Origin: Thiocapsa sp. UBA6158 | Lineage (GTDB): Bacteria > Pseudomonadota > Gammaproteobacteria > Chromatiales > Chromatiaceae | DNA length: 52,089 nucleotides | Direction of reading: 5' to 3' | NCBI RefSeq assembly: GCF_002423035.1 | Contig: NZ_DIUM01000108.1 | Coordinates: 1 to 52,089 of the forward strand | Part shown: positions 43,846-52,089 of the stretch, in pieces | Position numbering within the stretch: position 1 is the stretch's first letter | How the letters are laid out: the number at the start of each line of letters is the position of its first letter | Translations under genes and position numbers: made by a program | The notes under the pieces: generated by a model | Databases searched by the model: none | What the model saw: only the letters and a program-made list of their open reading frames with translations | Told to the model about the DNA's origin: nothing

Positions 43846-44304
43846 ATGTCATTGCTGGATCAGATTCCCGTCGTTGTCGAAAACGGCTCGGCTGCACCCG
43901 AGGGCGATCCGCATCCGCAAGGGTACGGCAACGCCGAGCCCGTCCTGCATGAAGTCCGGCACGCCTTGGCGCGTCTGGTCAGTACCGGTGAAACCACCAA
44001 GATCGATCTGAAGGCGATGCCGTTCGGTCCGGGTGACCTGGAGCGCTTGCTGTCCGTGCTGGGTACGGGCGAGGTCCAGGCCAGTGTCGAGGCCATGGGT
44101 CCGACACGGGTCCAGGAGACCGCCATCCCCGGGGTCTGGCTGGTGGACTATCTGAATTCCGAGGCTCATCGCCTCGCCCTGCATCTCGAGATCGCGACCG
44201 TTCCCGAGATCCTGTGTCCGCAGCCGCAGGATCTGAACGACGCGATCGCCGCGCTCGACGCCCGCTTGAACCCGGGCCGGAGCGACCCGCCTCTCGCGTC
44301 CTGA
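43846..44304 (+). CDS. hupH: HupH/HyaF-like hydrogenase expression/formation protein
   Basis: A 152-residue protein corresponding to the C-terminal HupH domain of HupH/HyaF, with GETTKIDLKAMPFGPGDLERLLSVLGTGEV, then ETAIPGVWLVDYLN and IATVPEILCPQPQDL. Full-length HupH is about 280 residues, so this is a short single-domain form. The family supports assembly of hydrogenase subunits. It lies 17 bp before the hydrogenase small-subunit gene. The ATG at 43846 has a GAGG upstream; a GTG three codons earlier is the alternative. Confidence 0.85.
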   Translation: MSLLDQIPVVVENGSAAPEGDPHPQGYGNAEPVLHEVRHALARLVSTGETTKIDLKAMPFGPGDLERLLSVLGTGEVQASVEAMGPTRVQETAIPGVWLVDYLNSEAHRLALHLEIATVPEILCPQPQDLNDAIAALDARLNPGRSDPPLAS

Positions 44305-44321
44305 CATCTGAAGGAGGGACT

Positions 44322-45431
44322 ATGGCTGCCCGCAAACCCACTGATAAAACACTCGGCGAGAGCCTTCGCGAACGTGGCGTCTCGCGCCGCGGCTTCCTGA
44401 AGTTCTGTGCCGCGACCGCCTCGATGATGGCGCTGCCGCCGAGTATGGCGCCGGCGATCGCCGCGGCGCTGGAGAAGGCCAAACGCCCGTCGGTCATCTG
44501 GCTGTCGTTCCAGGAATGCACCGGCTGTACCGAGTCGCTGACCCGCAGCCATGCCCCCACGGTGGAGGATCTGATCCTCGATGTCATCTCGCTGGATTAT
44601 CACCATACCCTGCAGGCGGCGGCCGGCGATGCCGCCGAGCATGCGCGCGAGCAGGCGATGGCGGCGAATCCGGGCGAATATCTGGTCATCGTCGACGGCT
44701 CCATCCCCGGACCGGACGCAAACCCGGGCTTCTCGACCGTCGCCGGTCACAGCAATTACGCCATGCTGATGGAGACTGTGGAGAACGCCGCCGCTGTCAT
44801 CGCGGTCGGCTCCTGCGCGACCTTCGGCGGTCTGCCCGCGGCCAACCCCAATCCGACCGGCGCCATGTCGGTGATGGATCTGGTGAAGAACAAGCCGGTC
44901 ATCAACGTCTCGGGCTGTCCGCCGATCCCGATGGTGATTACGGGTGTCATCGCCCATTACCTCACCTTCGGGCGTCTGCCCGAGCTCGACGCCTACAATC
45001 GTCCGATGGCCTTCTTCGGTCAGTCGATCCACGACCGCTGCTATCGCCGACCCTTCTACGACAAGGGGCTCTTCGCCAAGACCTTCGACGACGAAGGTGC
45101 GCGACTGGGCTGGTGTCTGTATGAGCTCGGCTGCAAGGGTCCGACCACCTACAACGCCTGCGCGACCATGCGCTGGAACGACGGCACCAGTTGGCCGGTC
45201 GAGGCCGGACACCCCTGCCTGGGCTGCTCCGAGCCGAAATTCTGGGATGCCGGCGGTTTCTACAACGCCGTCTCGGTGCCGACCTCGGCCTCCGGCATGA
45301 ATGTGCTGGCCGCGGGCGCGGCGGGTGTTGTCCTCGGCGGCGCGGTCGCCGCGCTGGCCAAGAAACAGACCAAGGCGGCCGTCGCCCATCGTCAGCCCGT
45401 CACGGTCGAAGAATTGGAGGCCAAGCTATGA
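44322..45431 (+). CDS. hynS: [NiFe] hydrogenase small subunit HynS
   Basis: A 369-residue precursor. It starts with a twin-arginine signal, SRRGFLKFCAA near residues 21-31, so the heterodimer is exported folded. Proximal-cluster ligands are in ECTGCTES, and further Fe-S ligands are in AVGSCATFGG, NVSGCPPIP, HDRCYRRPFYD and WCLYELGCKGP. AGHPCLGCSEP carries the distal/medial ligands. A C-terminal hydrophobic helix (about 325-345) anchors it to the membrane. AAGGAGG lies at ideal spacing before the ATG. It is followed by isp1 with a 4-nt overlap. The order matches T. roseopersicina hynS-isp1-isp2-hynL. Confidence 0.95.
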   Translation: MAARKPTDKTLGESLRERGVSRRGFLKFCAATASMMALPPSMAPAIAAALEKAKRPSVIWLSFQECTGCTESLTRSHAPTVEDLILDVISLDYHHTLQAAAGDAAEHAREQAMAANPGEYLVIVDGSIPGPDANPGFSTVAGHSNYAMLMETVENAAAVIAVGSCATFGGLPAANPNPTGAMSVMDLVKNKPVINVSGCPPIPMVITGVIAHYLTFGRLPELDAYNRPMAFFGQSIHDRCYRRPFYDKGLFAKTFDDEGARLGWCLYELGCKGPTTYNACATMRWNDGTSWPVEAGHPCLGCSEPKFWDAGGFYNAVSVPTSASGMNVLAAGAAGVVLGGAVAALAKKQTKAAVAHRQPVTVEELEAKL

Positions 45432-46090
45432 GCGGCTCGATGGAGTTTCTGCTGTGGACCAAGGGTCCGATGTTCGACATCGCGATCGCCATCTTCGCGA
45501 TCGGTCTGCTGGTGCGCATCACCGAGATCTTCATGCTCGGGCGCAAGAAGAACTTCGCCGAGGCGCGCGCCGGTGAGTGGGGGCCTGGCTTTCGGACCAT
45601 GTTCACCCGCACCGTGGCGGATCCGGGCACCTTCCAGCGCGCGCCCTTCAACGTGGTGGTCGGCTGGGTCTGGCACATCGGTTTTCTGATGGCGCTGCTG
45701 CTCTTCCTGCCGCATATCGCACTGATCGAAAGCCTGACCGGTCTGTCCTGGCCGGCGCTGCCCAACCCGGTGATCAGCCTGGTGACCTCCGTCACCCTGG
45801 TCGCGCTGATCGCCACCCTGGTGCATCGCATGACGCACCCGGTGAAGAGGCGCATCAGCACGGTCGAGGATTATCTGGTCTGGGCCGTGGTCTTCGCGGT
45901 CGTGCTCACCGGCTGGCTGGCCTATTACCGCCTGGTCAACCCCTACCCGCTGGTCCTGGGCATGCACATCCTGTCGGCCGAGATCATGTTGATCCTGCTG
46001 CCCTTCACCAAGCTGACGCATATCTTCACGACCTTCATCGCACGCTGGTACAACGGGGCCGCATTCGGCCGTAAGGGGGTGCAGTCATGA
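45428..46090 (+). CDS. isp1: Isp1: b-type cytochrome membrane subunit of Hyn hydrogenase
   Basis: A 220-residue membrane protein with about five helices, of the NarI/DsrM/HdrE type. Possible haem-b ligand histidines lie in WHIGFLM, LPHIALI, GMHILSAE and KLTHIF. It probably links the periplasmic hydrogenase to the quinone pool together with Isp2. It overlaps hynS and isp2 by 4 nt each. Its placement between the small and large hydrogenase genes is the unusual feature of the hyn-type operon. Confidence 0.92.
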   Translation: MSGSMEFLLWTKGPMFDIAIAIFAIGLLVRITEIFMLGRKKNFAEARAGEWGPGFRTMFTRTVADPGTFQRAPFNVVVGWVWHIGFLMALLLFLPHIALIESLTGLSWPALPNPVISLVTSVTLVALIATLVHRMTHPVKRRISTVEDYLVWAVVFAVVLTGWLAYYRLVNPYPLVLGMHILSAEIMLILLPFTKLTHIFTTFIARWYNGAAFGRKGVQS

Positions 46091-47352
46091 GCGAACTGAC
46101 GCTTGAACGGGGCCTTGCGGCCTTTCGCGCCGAGGTCGATGGTCCGGTCGCGGCCTTCTTCTCGAGCTGCGTGCACTGCGGCATCTGCGCCCAGGCCTGC
46201 CCCTTCTATCTCGAAACCGGCGATGCCAAGTACACGCCGATCTTAAAACTGGAGCCGCTGCGTCGCGTCTGGGAGAACGACTTCACGCTCTGGGGCAAGA
46301 TCAAGGGTCTGTTCGGCCTCAACCATAAGGTCACGGACGAAATGCTGGCAGAGTGGGAGGAGTTGCTCTACGACTCCTGCTCCATGTGCGGTCGCTGTTC
46401 CATGGTCTGTCCGGTCGGCAACGATCTGGCGCTGATGATCCGTAAATCACGCGAGGGCATGGTCCAGGCCGGGCACGCACCGGAAGGACTGATCGCCGCC
46501 TCGGTGCGCGCCATCCAGACCGGCAGCCCCATGGGTCTGCAATGGAAGACCCTCGCGGTCCAGATCCAGCATGTGCAGACCAGCAGCGGACTCGAGGTCC
46601 CGGTCGACAAGGAGGGCGCCGAGTATCTGGTGCTTCTCTCCTCGATGGAGATCATCAACTTCCCCGAGTATCTCGAAGCCATCACCAAGATCTTCGACCA
46701 CGCCGGGGTGACCTGGACGCTCTCGACCCAGTGCTTCGAGGCGACCAACGCCGGCATCCAGATCGGCAACAAGGACATCGCCGCCCAACTGGTCGAGCGT
46801 GTCGTGGCCGCGGCCGAGAAGCTCAAGGTGCCCAAGGTCATCAGCCCCGAGTGCGGCCATGCCTTCACGGCCATCCGTTGGGAAGGCCCGAACCTGATCG
46901 GTCGGCCCTATCCCTTCAGGGTCTTCCACATCATCGAGGTCCTGGATGAGCTGCGCGCCGCCGGGCGGATCAAGACCGAGGGGATGGAGACCGATCGGCT
47001 CTCGATGCACGATCCATGCAACCTGGCCCGCAAGAGCGGCGTCATCCAGCAGCAGCGCAATCTGATGAATCTGGTCGCCGAGAACTTCGTCGAACTCAAG
47101 GAGCACGGCAAGTTCCAGTGGTGCTGCGGTGCAGGCGGCGGGGTGAGTTCCAACGAGCGTGCCGAGCCGCTGAAGATGGCCGCCTTCAAGCGCAAAAAGG
47201 CGCAGATCGAAGAGGTCAATCCGGAACGCATGGTCACCATGTGTGCCACCTGCCGGACCCAGCTCGAAGAGGGTCTGGAGGAATTCAACATGGAGATCCC
47301 GGTGGTCGGTCTCACCGAGATGATCGCCGAGCACCTGGTGGAGAAGAACTGA
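46087..47352 (+). CDS. isp2: Isp2: HdrD/DsrK-like iron-sulfur subunit of Hyn hydrogenase
   Basis: A 421-residue protein. Two [4Fe-4S] motifs lie near the N-terminus: CVHCGICAQACP at about residue 28 and CSMCGRCSMVCP at about residue 100. Two CCG-type cysteine-rich domains follow, the second with CNLARKSG and CCGAGGG near 355. This is the HdrD/DsrK pattern of heterodisulfide-reductase-like subunits. It is likely cytoplasmic and bound to Isp1. Whether electrons go to quinone or to a cytoplasmic disulfide-type acceptor is not settled by sequence. Confidence 0.94.
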   Translation: MSELTLERGLAAFRAEVDGPVAAFFSSCVHCGICAQACPFYLETGDAKYTPILKLEPLRRVWENDFTLWGKIKGLFGLNHKVTDEMLAEWEELLYDSCSMCGRCSMVCPVGNDLALMIRKSREGMVQAGHAPEGLIAASVRAIQTGSPMGLQWKTLAVQIQHVQTSSGLEVPVDKEGAEYLVLLSSMEIINFPEYLEAITKIFDHAGVTWTLSTQCFEATNAGIQIGNKDIAAQLVERVVAAAEKLKVPKVISPECGHAFTAIRWEGPNLIGRPYPFRVFHIIEVLDELRAAGRIKTEGMETDRLSMHDPCNLARKSGVIQQQRNLMNLVAENFVELKEHGKFQWCCGAGGGVSSNERAEPLKMAAFKRKKAQIEEVNPERMVTMCATCRTQLEEGLEEFNMEIPVVGLTEMIAEHLVEKN

Positions 47353-47353
47353 C

Positions 47354-49084
<1,731 letters not shown>

Positions 49085-49108
49085 GGCGATTGTCTGGGAA
49101 CGCAGAAG

Positions 49109-49133
49109 AAGGCCGCGAAACGCGGCCTTTTTT
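49109..49133 (+). terminator. Intrinsic terminator of the hydrogenase operon
   Basis: A perfect 9-bp stem, AAGGCCGCG / CGCGGCCTT, with an AAA loop and a run of six T (49128-49133), 25 bp after the hynL stop. Confidence 0.92.
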
Positions 49134-49154
49134 GTGGGTCGAGATTGAGTAGAC

Positions 49155-49428
49155 GTAATCCACGATCTCGACTGCATCTGCGTCGCCGTTGCCCCGGACG
49201 AAGCAGATACGCCACTGCCGATTGATGCGGATGCTGTACTGCCCGGCGCGATCCCCACGCAACGCCTCCAGGCGGTTGGCTGGGGATGCGCAGATCATCC
49301 AGGGAGCACGCATTGTTCGGCATACGGCGCTTACGCCGGGCGACCTTCCGGATCTCCGGCGGAAGCCGACGATCACCCTGGCCGAACCAGATCCGCTCGG
49401 TCATCCTGTCGCGGAAGCCTGTTAGCAT
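49155..49428 (-). pseudogene. Frameshifted HigB/RelE-type toxin gene
   Basis: Read on the minus strand from an ATG at 49428, one frame gives MLTGFRDRMTERIWF and PPEIRKVARRKRRMPNNACSLDDLRIP. Near 49290 the homology jumps to another frame giving ANRLEALRGDRAGQ, SIRINRQWRICFVR and DAVEIVDY. Together they make an almost complete HigB-like mRNA interferase of about 92 residues. The break lies at a CCCC run, so either true decay or a sequencing indel is possible. No HigA antitoxin gene follows. Confidence 0.82.
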
Positions 49429-49521
49429 GGACTTGACTATAGCGCCCAGCGTTATGGGCCACGACACCCGGGGTACATCGAGCGCCCCGGATCGAAAAAG
49501 CGGCAGCTGATGAATCGCCCT

Positions 49522-49992
49522 TCAGCGACCGATCAAGGCCGGCCCCGCGGCGGCAATCACCACAGTGGCCAAACCCAGGCCCAAATTCACGGCCATCAAC
49601 CCGCGGATCCACCCGAATGCGGAAGCGGCCTTCGGCCAATCGGCTGCGGCGACGCTGCTCTGCATCCGGCGGAACGGGATGACATAGATCAGTGTGAAGA
49701 TCAGCGTCATGATCAGGGCAATGCCCATCATGGCATGGACATAGAGCCCGGCCTTGCCGCCCGACACCCCGAGGAACACCCAGAGTCCGCTCAGCCACAG
49801 GACGGCAATGGAGCCCCACACCCAGGGGAAGAAGCGCTGAAAGACGCCGCGTGCGACGCGCAGGCGGTGCTGGGGATCGAGCGCCTCTTTGAGCGTCGGA
49901 CGCAGCGCAAAGTGGGCGAAGAACATCCCGCCGACCCAGATAAGACCGGCGACCTGGTGCAGAGCGATCGGGATGGCGATTTGGAGATTCAT
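49522..49992 (-). CDS. CopD-family small membrane protein
   Basis: A 156-residue protein with four hydrophobic helices. ALHQVAGLIWVGGMFFAHFALRP near the start, and conserved His residues in HQ, AHF and YVHAMMG, resemble CopD/DUF4149-type membrane proteins that may bind haem or copper. No copper genes adjoin it, so the specific role is unknown. Confidence 0.75.
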   Translation of the reverse strand: MNLQIAIPIALHQVAGLIWVGGMFFAHFALRPTLKEALDPQHRLRVARGVFQRFFPWVWGSIAVLWLSGLWVFLGVSGGKAGLYVHAMMGIALIMTLIFTLIYVIPFRRMQSSVAAADWPKAASAFGWIRGLMAVNLGLGLATVVIAAAGPALIGR

Positions 49993-50130
49993 GGTCCGTT
50001 TCCTGGTGGAGTTTCAACAGGGCCGAGAGTTCGGCGCGGAGCGCCGAGGCGAGGAGTCGCATCGCCGCAGCGGTATGAAGAGAACATGACTAAAGATCGA
50101 GGGCCAAGCAGGACGGCTCGACCTTCAGGG

Positions 50131-50817
50131 TCAATCCCCCGCGGCGTCGGAATCCATCAGCACATCCGTCCTGCCCAGTGCCGCGACCCGCGCGACCGGC
50201 AGATCAGCACCGCGACGCCAGGCCGCAAGGGCCTCGCGCTTGTCCGCACCCGTGACCAGGATCAAACGCTCCGGGGCCGCGGCGAGGGCCAACGGGGTCA
50301 GGGTTACTCGATCGGGCGGCAGTTTCGGTGCCTCGTGCACGGGTGACGCCAACACGTCCGTCGGAGTCACATGACCGGGGAAGAGGCTCGCCGTGTGGCC
50401 GTCCTCTCCCATGCCCAACAGGATCAAGTCGAAGGGCATCTGACCTGCTATCAGCGCATTGTAGCGACCGGCCGCCGACTCTGCCCCCGACTCTGCCGGG
50501 ATCCAGTGCAGATTGTCCGGCGGAATCGCAACGCGCTCCGTCAGGGCCAGCTCGATCGCGCGGCTGTTGCGCTCGGGGTCGTCGGGCGTGAGACAGCGCT
50601 CGTCGCCGAGAAAGAGATGCCAATGCGCCCAATCCTCGGGCTGATGGACCAAGCGATCATACGACGCCAAAGGGGTGCGCCCGCCGGCCAGGACACACCG
50701 AAACCGCCCGCGTGCCTCGATTGCACGGAGCGCCGCAGCGCTGATTCGGCGCGCCGTCTCCTCGGCAACCGCCTCCGCCGATTCGAACCGAATGAAGCGC
50801 ATGATCTGCTCGCCCAT
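50131..50817 (-). CDS. pgl: 6-phosphogluconolactonase
   Basis: A 228-residue enzyme of the DevB/Pgl type in the oxidative pentose phosphate pathway. Motifs are LAGGRTPLASYDRL near residue 43, HLFLGDERCLTPDDPERNSR near 69 and LLGMGEDGHTASLFPGH near 132. Glucose-6-phosphate dehydrogenase is not next to it here. The start at 50817 is chosen; an internal Met at 50802 is an alternative. It diverges from the response regulator at 50890 with 72 bp between. Confidence 0.93.
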   Translation of the reverse strand: MGEQIMRFIRFESAEAVAEETARRISAAALRAIEARGRFRCVLAGGRTPLASYDRLVHQPEDWAHWHLFLGDERCLTPDDPERNSRAIELALTERVAIPPDNLHWIPAESGAESAAGRYNALIAGQMPFDLILLGMGEDGHTASLFPGHVTPTDVLASPVHEAPKLPPDRVTLTPLALAAAPERLILVTGADKREALAAWRRGADLPVARVAALGRTDVLMDSDAAGD

Positions 50818-50889
50818 AGCTCTCTGCCCGCTCCGACCAGTAAACTGACGGCGTTTTCTCACCTGATCGATACCGACCGTCACAACCTT

Positions 50890-51861
50890 ATGAAGACCCT
50901 CTTGATCGACGACTCCAGAGCCACGCGGTACGCCTTGCGCATCGAGCTGAAGAATTGCGGTATCGATGTCGATACGGCCGAATCCGCAGAGGCCGCACTG
51001 GAGATTCTCAAAAGCCGGGTTCCGGACGCGATCTTCATGGATCATATCATGCCGGGTTTGAACGGCCTGGAGGCCCTGGAGATCATCCGTGCCGATCCGC
51101 GCACGGCACACATCCCGATCGTGCTCTGTACCTCGCAGGAGGACAGCGACTTCGCCGCTGCGGTCCGAAAGAAGGGTGTGCTCACCGTCCTGCCTAAATC
51201 GCTCGCCGCCGAGCGGCTACCCGAGGTCATCAAGTGCGTGCGCACGGCGATCGACAGCAGCACCCCGGCCGCGCCTGCGCCCATGGCAGCACAGGCCCCG
51301 CAAGCCATCACGCCCGTCGCCGCAATCGCAGCCCCACCCAGCCCGCTAAGCGAGGTCGAGCTGGTCGCGTTGATCGACGAGCGACTGGAGGCGGGCATCA
51401 ACAAGCGCTTGACGATCCTCGTGGAGTCCCTGCGGCGCGACCTCACCGAGATCTCGATCGCCGAGGCACGCCACCTCGTCGATGCCCGACTCGCCGAGGA
51501 GCATGCCGCGAGCGCCGCCGCACCGCCCGGGGCCAGCCAGCAGGATCTACACGATCTCGAGGCGCGCCTGATCCGCGAAATCCTCCCGGAGCTGATCGGG
51601 GATCGCGTCGCCGCATCGCTCGCGCGCCAGCGCGCCGAAATCGTCGAGGAGCTGAGAGAATCACTCCCTGCCATGCGGGTGCAGCCGAGCGCAACCGGCG
51701 AGGGGGCCGTCTCGGGCGAGCGGGCTCCTACAGGGCGACAAGCCGAGTCGCGCCGCAACCTCTCCGACATGGAGGTCGTCGACGCCGCCAACCGCCTACG
51801 CGACATGGCCACGACCGCGCTGAAATCGCTGCGCGCGGCCATCAAGCGCCACGATCGCTGA
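50890..51861 (+). CDS. Response regulator with receiver domain and unique C-terminal region
   Basis: A 323-residue protein. Residues 1-120 form a CheY-like receiver: LLIDDSRATRYALR, phospho-acceptor Asp in AIFMDHIMPGLNG, Thr in VLCTSQE and Lys in LPKSLAAERLPEV. An Ala/Pro-rich linker (about 130-160) follows. The C-terminal region (about 165-323) is helical and charged, with ELVALIDERLEAGINKRLTILVESLRRDL and repeated R/E-rich helices resembling a coiled coil. I do not recognise the output domain. The ATG at 50890 begins the receiver fold, so the long upstream open frame is rejected. Confidence 0.88.
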   Translation: MKTLLIDDSRATRYALRIELKNCGIDVDTAESAEAALEILKSRVPDAIFMDHIMPGLNGLEALEIIRADPRTAHIPIVLCTSQEDSDFAAAVRKKGVLTVLPKSLAAERLPEVIKCVRTAIDSSTPAAPAPMAAQAPQAITPVAAIAAPPSPLSEVELVALIDERLEAGINKRLTILVESLRRDLTEISIAEARHLVDARLAEEHAASAAAPPGASQQDLHDLEARLIREILPELIGDRVAASLARQRAEIVEELRESLPAMRVQPSATGEGAVSGERAPTGRQAESRRNLSDMEVVDAANRLRDMATTALKSLRAAIKRHDR

Positions 51862-51900
51862 CCTTGTCCCCGTCGAATCGGACCCTCGGCGGCCGATGAA

Positions 51901-52065
51901 TCAGCTGCGCGGGGGCTCGTCGCTGTCATGCGGTTCCTCGTTCGACGAGCTGTCCTCCGCGTGATTCCGATCCCGTCGAGCGTCGATGAACTGGGAATAG
52001 ACCAGCCAGGCGGCAAGCGCCATGAAACCGTAAAACTCGATTGCCTTCAGTGAATTGCCATCCAT
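51901..52065 (-). CDS. Small single-helix membrane protein
   Basis: A 54-residue open frame. It has one hydrophobic helix (FYGFMALAAWLVYSQF, residues 11-26), then a basic stretch ARRDR, then an acidic Ser/Glu/Asp-rich tail. Topology suggests a one-pass inner-membrane protein with a cytoplasmic tail. It is convergent with the response regulator. Its upstream region runs into the right-hand 24-bp terminal repeat, so its promoter is not visible. I do not know a family name. Confidence 0.6.
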   Translation of the reverse strand: MDGNSLKAIEFYGFMALAAWLVYSQFIDARRDRNHAEDSSSNEEPHDSDEPPRS

Positions 52066-52089
52066 TTATAGTGCTTTTCAGGATCACCT
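52066..52089 (-). repeat. 24-bp window-terminal inverted repeat, right arm
   Basis: Exact reverse complement of positions 1-24. It lies immediately upstream of the ATG of the 54-residue membrane protein. Either a short natural repeat at which the contig was broken, or an assembly or library artefact. Confidence 0.85.

Overview
The window looks like chromosomal DNA of a purple sulfur gammaproteobacterium (Chromatiaceae, Thiocapsa-like). This rests on the high GC content, the hydrogenase operon in the order small subunit - Isp1 - Isp2 - large subunit (the arrangement I know from Thiocapsa roseopersicina hynS-isp1-isp2-hynL), and the general gammaproteobacterial gene set. The genus is an inference.

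Region 1 (1-7258) is the right part of a BREX phage-defence island: the C-terminal part of a PglX-type adenine methyltransferase running in from the left edge, a MntA-HepT (MNT-HEPN) toxin-antitoxin pair, a GNAT toxin remnant, pglZ and brxL. Base composition changes sharply inside pglX.

Region 2 (7515-18705) is one tightly packed operon of about 11 kb. It encodes a membrane complex built from Mrp antiporter modules (MrpE, F, G, MbhD-like, B, C and a fused double MrpD/NuoN-like subunit) and a complex-I/group-4-hydrogenase module (NuoH-, B-, C-, D-like). It ends with a NuoI-GltD-like fusion and a rubrerythrin-like protein. The order matches archaeal Mbx/Mbs. The NiFe ligands are lost, so it is not a hydrogenase. 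The fusion suggests a cation-coupled ferredoxin:NAD(P) oxidoreductase. This is the most interesting system in the window.

Region 3 (18997-34102) is mostly housekeeping and envelope genes: two glycosyltransferases, an HNH nuclease, YqhA, an alpha/beta hydrolase-OsmC fusion, a DUF455 protein, glycerate kinase, comEC-adenosine kinase-tsaB, a DUF2062 protein and lolC/E-lolD.

Region 4 (34279-42490) is a signalling cluster: a CheB-CheR-PAS fusion, a decayed PAS/EAL gene, a STAS protein, a PAS-GAF-PAS histidine kinase with a FixJ-type regulator, and a PilZ protein. Agmatine deiminase follows.

Region 5 (43846-49084) is the hydrogenase operon (hupH-like, hynS, isp1, isp2, hynL), closed by a clear intrinsic terminator. 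The right end carries a broken HigB toxin, a CopD-like protein, 6-phosphogluconolactonase, a response regulator and a small membrane protein.

Three copies of an 82-bp element with terminal inverted repeats sit directly on the stop codons of pglZ, the cheB-cheR gene and aguA. The two window ends carry a perfect 24-bp inverted repeat, which may be an assembly effect. No tRNA, rRNA, CRISPR array or intact insertion sequence was seen.
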